A stretch of DNA of 27,046 nt from Syntrophaceae bacterium UBA2188 (lineage in GTDB: Bacteria > Desulfobacterota > BSN033 > UBA1163), in assembly GCA_002327985.1 (NCBI GenBank), contig DCVM01000109.1:1-27046 (forward strand). Direction: 5' to 3'. The notes beneath the pieces were generated by a model, which worked only from the letters and a program-made list of their open reading frames with translations, had not been told where the DNA came from and did no database searches. The translations under genes and the position numbers were made by a program. This document shows positions 24,007 through 27,046 of this stretch, in pieces; position 1 is the stretch's first letter; the number at the start of each line of letters is the position of its first letter.

Positions 24007-24306
24007 GCTTCTGAAAAAAAAGCGGACAAAGACGAGAGAGAAATCTTAACGTTGGTAAAAGGGAGGTAAGTGTGCTTCCAAACCTTTACCATTGCGGAAC
24101 ATTTTATAGGTTATGGGTAACATGCGATATCCCCTGAGGTAACCTTTGGATTTTGTTTGGAATCGGAGTAGCCAAATGTTTAAAGGTGCCGCCGTAAAGG
24201 TTTGGCGACAAATCGCCCGGCGATGTAATTATCTGTTTTATTTTTGGCCGGCCCAACACACCCACCTCCCTTTTTATGTAATTTTATGCAACTGCGAGAT
24301 AAAGTC
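24007..24306. other. Non-coding gap with an inverted-repeat element
   Basis: CCAAACCTTTAC (24078-24089) and GTAAAGGTTTGG (24194-24205) are exact complements, framing a 128-bp element with further inner pairing (GGTTATGGGTAAC near 24109 against GAGGTAACC near 24136). No gene or convincing promoter is seen in the rest. The frame upstream of the ATG at 24307 is open from 24244 but lacks a ribosome site. Confidence 0.5.
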
Positions 24307-25185
24307 ATGCAGAAAATTTTAGTGGTGGGCGCAGGATTTATGGGATCAGGAATTGCTCAGGTTTCAGCCCAAGCAGGTTATCAGGTTTACCTGATGGATA
24401 TTGAGGCTGCCATTACGGACAGGGCGCTCAAGGATATTCGCTGGTCCGTGGAAAGGCTGTCAGCCAAGGGCTTTTTAAAGGAACCTTCGGAGAAAGTTCT
24501 TGCTCGGATTTCACCAGAAAAAGATCTATTGAGTGCATCCAAGGTCGATTGGGTCATCGAAGCAGCTCTTGAAGAAGAGGAGTTAAAGCGTAGGATTTTT
24601 CAAGATCTGGACCGGATCTCCAGGCCTGAAACCCCTCTCGCTACGAATACCTCTTCCATCCCTATCACCCGTCTTGCCGAAAATACAAGGCGACCGGAGA
24701 GGGTGCTGGGACTTCACTTCTTCGGACCTGTACCACTGATGAAATTGGTAGAAGTCGTCAAAGGAGAAAAGACTTCTCTCGAGATCTTCGAGCGTGGAGT
24801 GGCCTTTGTCCAATCCCTTGGGAAAACCCCGGTTCGAGTGCAACGCGATATCCCTGGCTTTGTGATGAATCGAATCTTCTCTGCGGCCTTCCGAGAGGCT
24901 GTGGACTTGGTTGATCAAGGAATTGTCAGCTCCGAAGATGTGGATGTGGGGATGCGGCTTGGGTATGGCTGGAATGCAGGCCCCTTTGAAATCGCTGATA
25001 ATGCCGGTTTGGATACCTGTGCCCGGGTCGGGCAGAGCATGAAAGCCCTGGGAGCGGGACATCTTGCCCCCAGTTCGAACCTGATTGAACGGATGGTGGG
25101 TGAAGGGCGTCTGGGCCGGAAAACAGGAAAGGGTTTTTATAAATACTCTCCTGAAGGAAAACGCCTGCCTTGGGAAGATAAGTGA
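24307..25185 (+). CDS. 3-hydroxyacyl-CoA dehydrogenase (3-hydroxybutyryl-CoA dehydrogenase-like)
   Basis: NAD(P)-linked oxidation of a 3-hydroxyacyl-CoA to the 3-oxoacyl-CoA in the cytoplasm. From the ATG at 24307 (292 aa) the dinucleotide motif GAGFMGSG is at 8-15, NTSS at 114-117, the catalytic His137 in HFFGPVPLMKLVEV with Glu149, and PGFVMNR with Asn188. Length fits single-domain Hbd-type enzymes. The longer frame from 24244 would add 21 unlikely residues. The last codons come from the 195-bp repeat: AAG TGA of the lysine and stop are its first bases. It lies 300 bp downstream of the dehydratase gene, on the same strand. Together they could turn a 4-hydroxyacyl-CoA into a 3-oxoacyl-CoA if a hydratase exists elsewhere. 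Confidence 0.92.
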   Translation: MQKILVVGAGFMGSGIAQVSAQAGYQVYLMDIEAAITDRALKDIRWSVERLSAKGFLKEPSEKVLARISPEKDLLSASKVDWVIEAALEEEELKRRIFQDLDRISRPETPLATNTSSIPITRLAENTRRPERVLGLHFFGPVPLMKLVEVVKGEKTSLEIFERGVAFVQSLGKTPVRVQRDIPGFVMNRIFSAAFREAVDLVDQGIVSSEDVDVGMRLGYGWNAGPFEIADNAGLDTCARVGQSMKALGAGHLAPSSNLIERMVGEGRLGRKTGKGFYKYSPEGKRLPWEDK

Positions 25186-25374
25186 ACTACCCCGCAGCAA
25201 GCTGCGGGGCATCAAATTCTCTAAAAAACTTTCCTCCCCCTTGATGGGGGAGGATTAAGGTGGGGGTGATGATAAGATCATTTCCCCCTCACCCTAACCC
25301 TCTCCCCCCAGGGGAGAGGGAGGCCATTCATCCCCCCAGCAGAGCTGAGGGGTATTCTGGCATATTTTTATAAA
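25180..25374 (+). repeat. 195-bp exact repeat, copy 2
   Basis: Identical over all 195 bases to 16591-16785, in the same orientation. Similarity ends sharply on both sides. Its first six bases, AAGTGA, form the last sense codon and the stop of the 3-hydroxyacyl-CoA dehydrogenase gene. The TGGAAT dyad repeat begins at the very next base after its end. Confidence 0.9.
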
Positions 25375-25470
25375 CTGGAATGATGGAAGAATGGAAAACT
25401 GGAATAATGAGTACTGAAAAAAGAAAATGCTTTAACCTCATTCCATTATTCCAACATTCCAATATTCCTA
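25375..25470. repeat. TGGAAT-type dyad repeat, copy 2
   Basis: Left arm CTGGAATGATGGAAGAATGG (25375-25394) continues to GGAATAATGA. The right arm (25437-25470) is built of ATTCCATTATTCCAACATTCC. Same type as 7433-7537. It ends shortly before the ribosome site of the acyl-CoA dehydrogenase. Confidence 0.65.
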
Positions 25471-25488
25471 TTTTGATAGGAGGTTTTT

Positions 25489-27046
25489 ATGGAACAGTTC
25501 GTTAAGGGGGGAGCGTTTCTGATCGAATCGATTTCTCCTCATGGGGTCTTTACCCCGGAGGACTTTAATGAAGAACAACGGTTGGTGGCAAAGGCAGTGA
25601 GCGAATTTGTGGCAGGTGAAATTCAACCTGCGTCCGATGATATTGAAGAGAAAAAAGAGGGTCTCCTGTTAGGACTCCTCAAGAAGGCAGGGGAGTTAGG
25701 GTTCCTTGGCGCAGACATCCCGGAGGAATATGGGGGACAGGATTTGGATAAAGTCAGCTCCCTCCTTGTCTGGGAGAAGATGGCCCAGGGAGGAGGTTCT
25801 TACATGTCTGCTTTCGGAGCCCATACTGGAATTGGCTCTCTTCCCATTGTCTTCTTCGGAACCAAAGACCAGAAGAAACGTTATCTTCCCAAGATGGCCA
25901 CAGGGGAGATCATTGGCGCTTATGCATTGACCGAACCTGAAGCAGGCTCGGATGCCCTAAACTCGAAGACCACGGCCATCCTCAGCCCTGACGGAAAATA
26001 TTACATTCTGAATGGTCAGAAGCAATTCATCACCAATGCTGGAATGGCCGGTACATTCATCACCTATGCCAAAGTGGATGGAGATAAATTCACCTCCTTC
26101 ATTGTCGAGCGTAATCTCGAAGGGGTCTCGCTCGATGAGGAAGAAAATAAGATGGGGGTGAAAGGCTCCTCGACTCGAGGCGTTATCTTTTCCGATGTCA
26201 AAGTTCCTGTGGAGAATCTTCTTGGAGAGGTTGGAAAGGGCCATATCGTGGCCTTGAACGTCCTGAACATTGCTCGTTTCAGCCTGGGTGCAGGGTGTGT
26301 GGGAGGATCAAAGAGTGCGTTGCAGGAGGCTGTCACTTATGCCAAAAAGAGGATTCAATTCGGCAGGCCCATCGCGGAGTTCGGTCTGATCAAACACAAG
26401 ATATCGGAAATGGCAATCCGGACCTTTGTTTCCGAAAGCATGGTTTATCGAACAGGAGGCCTGACTGATCTGATTCTGCGGCGCATTGACCGCCAGGCTG
26501 AAGATGTTGGGATTCAAATGGCAAAAGGGATTGAGGAGTATAATATTGAAGACTCGATCAACAAGGTCTATTGCTCAGAGACAGCGGGCTACGTGGTAGA
26601 TGAGGCTGTTCAGATTCACGGGGGGTACGGATACATTCATGATTATCCGGTTGAGCGGGGTTACAGGGATGAGAGGATTAATCGAATCTGGGAAGGGACG
26701 AACGAGATCAACCGCCTGCTGATCGTGGACATGCTGACAAAACGGGCCATGAAGAATCGCCTTCCTGTGCTGGCAGCGGCTCAGAAGGTGGCGAACGAAC
26801 TCCTCACACTTCGGCCGAAAATAGAAATGGATGATGAGAAACTGACCTTACAAACGGAAATGGTTGAGATGTCAAAAAAGATTGGACTTCTTGTGGCCGG
26901 CGCTGCGGTTCAGAAGTATATGATGAAGTTGGGGGAGCCAGCCGAAGAGGACATCGTGGGACTGATCAGTAATATAGTGATTGAGGTCTTCGCCATGGAA
27001 AGCGCGCTGCTTCGAGCCATGAAGACCATGGAGAAGTTTGGCGATG
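25489..27046 (+). CDS. Acyl-CoA dehydrogenase, FadE-like with C-terminal extension (cut by window end)
   Basis: FAD enzyme that oxidises an acyl-CoA to the trans-2-enoyl-CoA. The frame runs 519 codons to the end of the window without a stop. The N-terminal helical domain spans about 25-140, LTEPEAGSDA (147-156) is the flavin/substrate motif of the middle domain, and QIHGGYGY (375-382) and IWEGTNEINR (400-409) close the catalytic domain, with Glu402 the expected catalytic base. Sequence beyond 415 forms an extra helical domain as in the near-600-residue FadE/VLCAD type, so about 75 residues are probably missing. AGGAGG sits five bases before the ATG. It follows the hydroxyacyl-CoA dehydrogenase, separated by two repeats. 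Confidence 0.93.
   Translation, partial: MEQFVKGGAFLIESISPHGVFTPEDFNEEQRLVAKAVSEFVAGEIQPASDDIEEKKEGLLLGLLKKAGELGFLGADIPEEYGGQDLDKVSSLLVWEKMAQGGGSYMSAFGAHTGIGSLPIVFFGTKDQKKRYLPKMATGEIIGAYALTEPEAGSDALNSKTTAILSPDGKYYILNGQKQFITNAGMAGTFITYAKVDGDKFTSFIVERNLEGVSLDEEENKMGVKGSSTRGVIFSDVKVPVENLLGEVGKGHIVALNVLNIARFSLGAGCVGGSKSALQEAVTYAKKRIQFGRPIAEFGLIKHKISEMAIRTFVSESMVYRTGGLTDLILRRIDRQAEDVGIQMAKGIEEYNIEDSINKVYCSETAGYVVDEAVQIHGGYGYIHDYPVERGYRDERINRIWEGTNEINRLLIVDMLTKRAMKNRLPVLAAAQKVANELLTLRPKIEMDDEKLTLQTEMVEMSKKIGLLVAGAAVQKYMMKLGEPAEEDIVGLISNIVIEVFAMESALLRAMKTMEKFGD

Overview
This window looks like a chromosomal piece of an anaerobic Gram-negative bacterium, most likely Desulfobacterota (the former Deltaproteobacteria) or a close relative. 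That assignment is an inference from gene content. The signs are TRAP and Liv-type periplasmic uptake systems, a Sec lipoprotein, several acyl-CoA enzymes, an oxygen-sensitive type of [4Fe-4S]/FAD dehydratase, an Fe-S Old Yellow Enzyme, and many short palindromic repeats between genes. No rRNA, tRNA, CRISPR array or intact transposase was found.

Layout. Positions 1-1290 hold a doubtful small ORF and repeat-rich non-coding DNA. An AMP-forming acyl-CoA synthetase (1301-2806, +) follows behind a near-consensus promoter. It converges on a TRAP transporter operon (dctP-dctQ-dctM, -, 6088-2900). Divergent from dctP is a branched-chain-amino-acid-type ABC importer (livM, livH, binding protein 1, livG, livF, binding protein 2; +, 6366-12976). 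Its two binding proteins are close paralogues. A minus-strand gene set follows, read from 20090 down to 13269: Fe-S Old Yellow Enzyme / dienoyl-CoA reductase-like protein, nitronate monooxygenase-like flavoprotein, DUF362 protein, long-chain acyl-CoA synthetase. Next come an SH3-domain lipoprotein (+), an internally deleted AAA_14/DUF4143 ATPase pseudogene (-), and a TetR regulator (+). The right end (+) carries a 4-hydroxybutyryl-CoA dehydratase-family protein, a 3-hydroxyacyl-CoA dehydrogenase and a FadE-like acyl-CoA dehydrogenase cut by the window edge.

How the genes may work together (inference). Two importers bring in organic acids, two CoA ligases activate them, and the flavin, Fe-S and NAD-linked enzymes carry out reduction, dehydration and beta-oxidation type steps on the CoA thioesters. 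TetR is the only local regulator and has its own candidate operator. No thiolase or enoyl-CoA hydratase is present, so no pathway is complete here, and the substrate cannot be read from the sequence.

The most unusual non-coding feature is the repeat load: a four-copy nested-palindrome family, an exact 195-bp duplication whose second copy supplies a gene's stop codon, TGGAAT-type dyads, and several single foldback elements. Almost every intergenic gap over 100 bp contains one.
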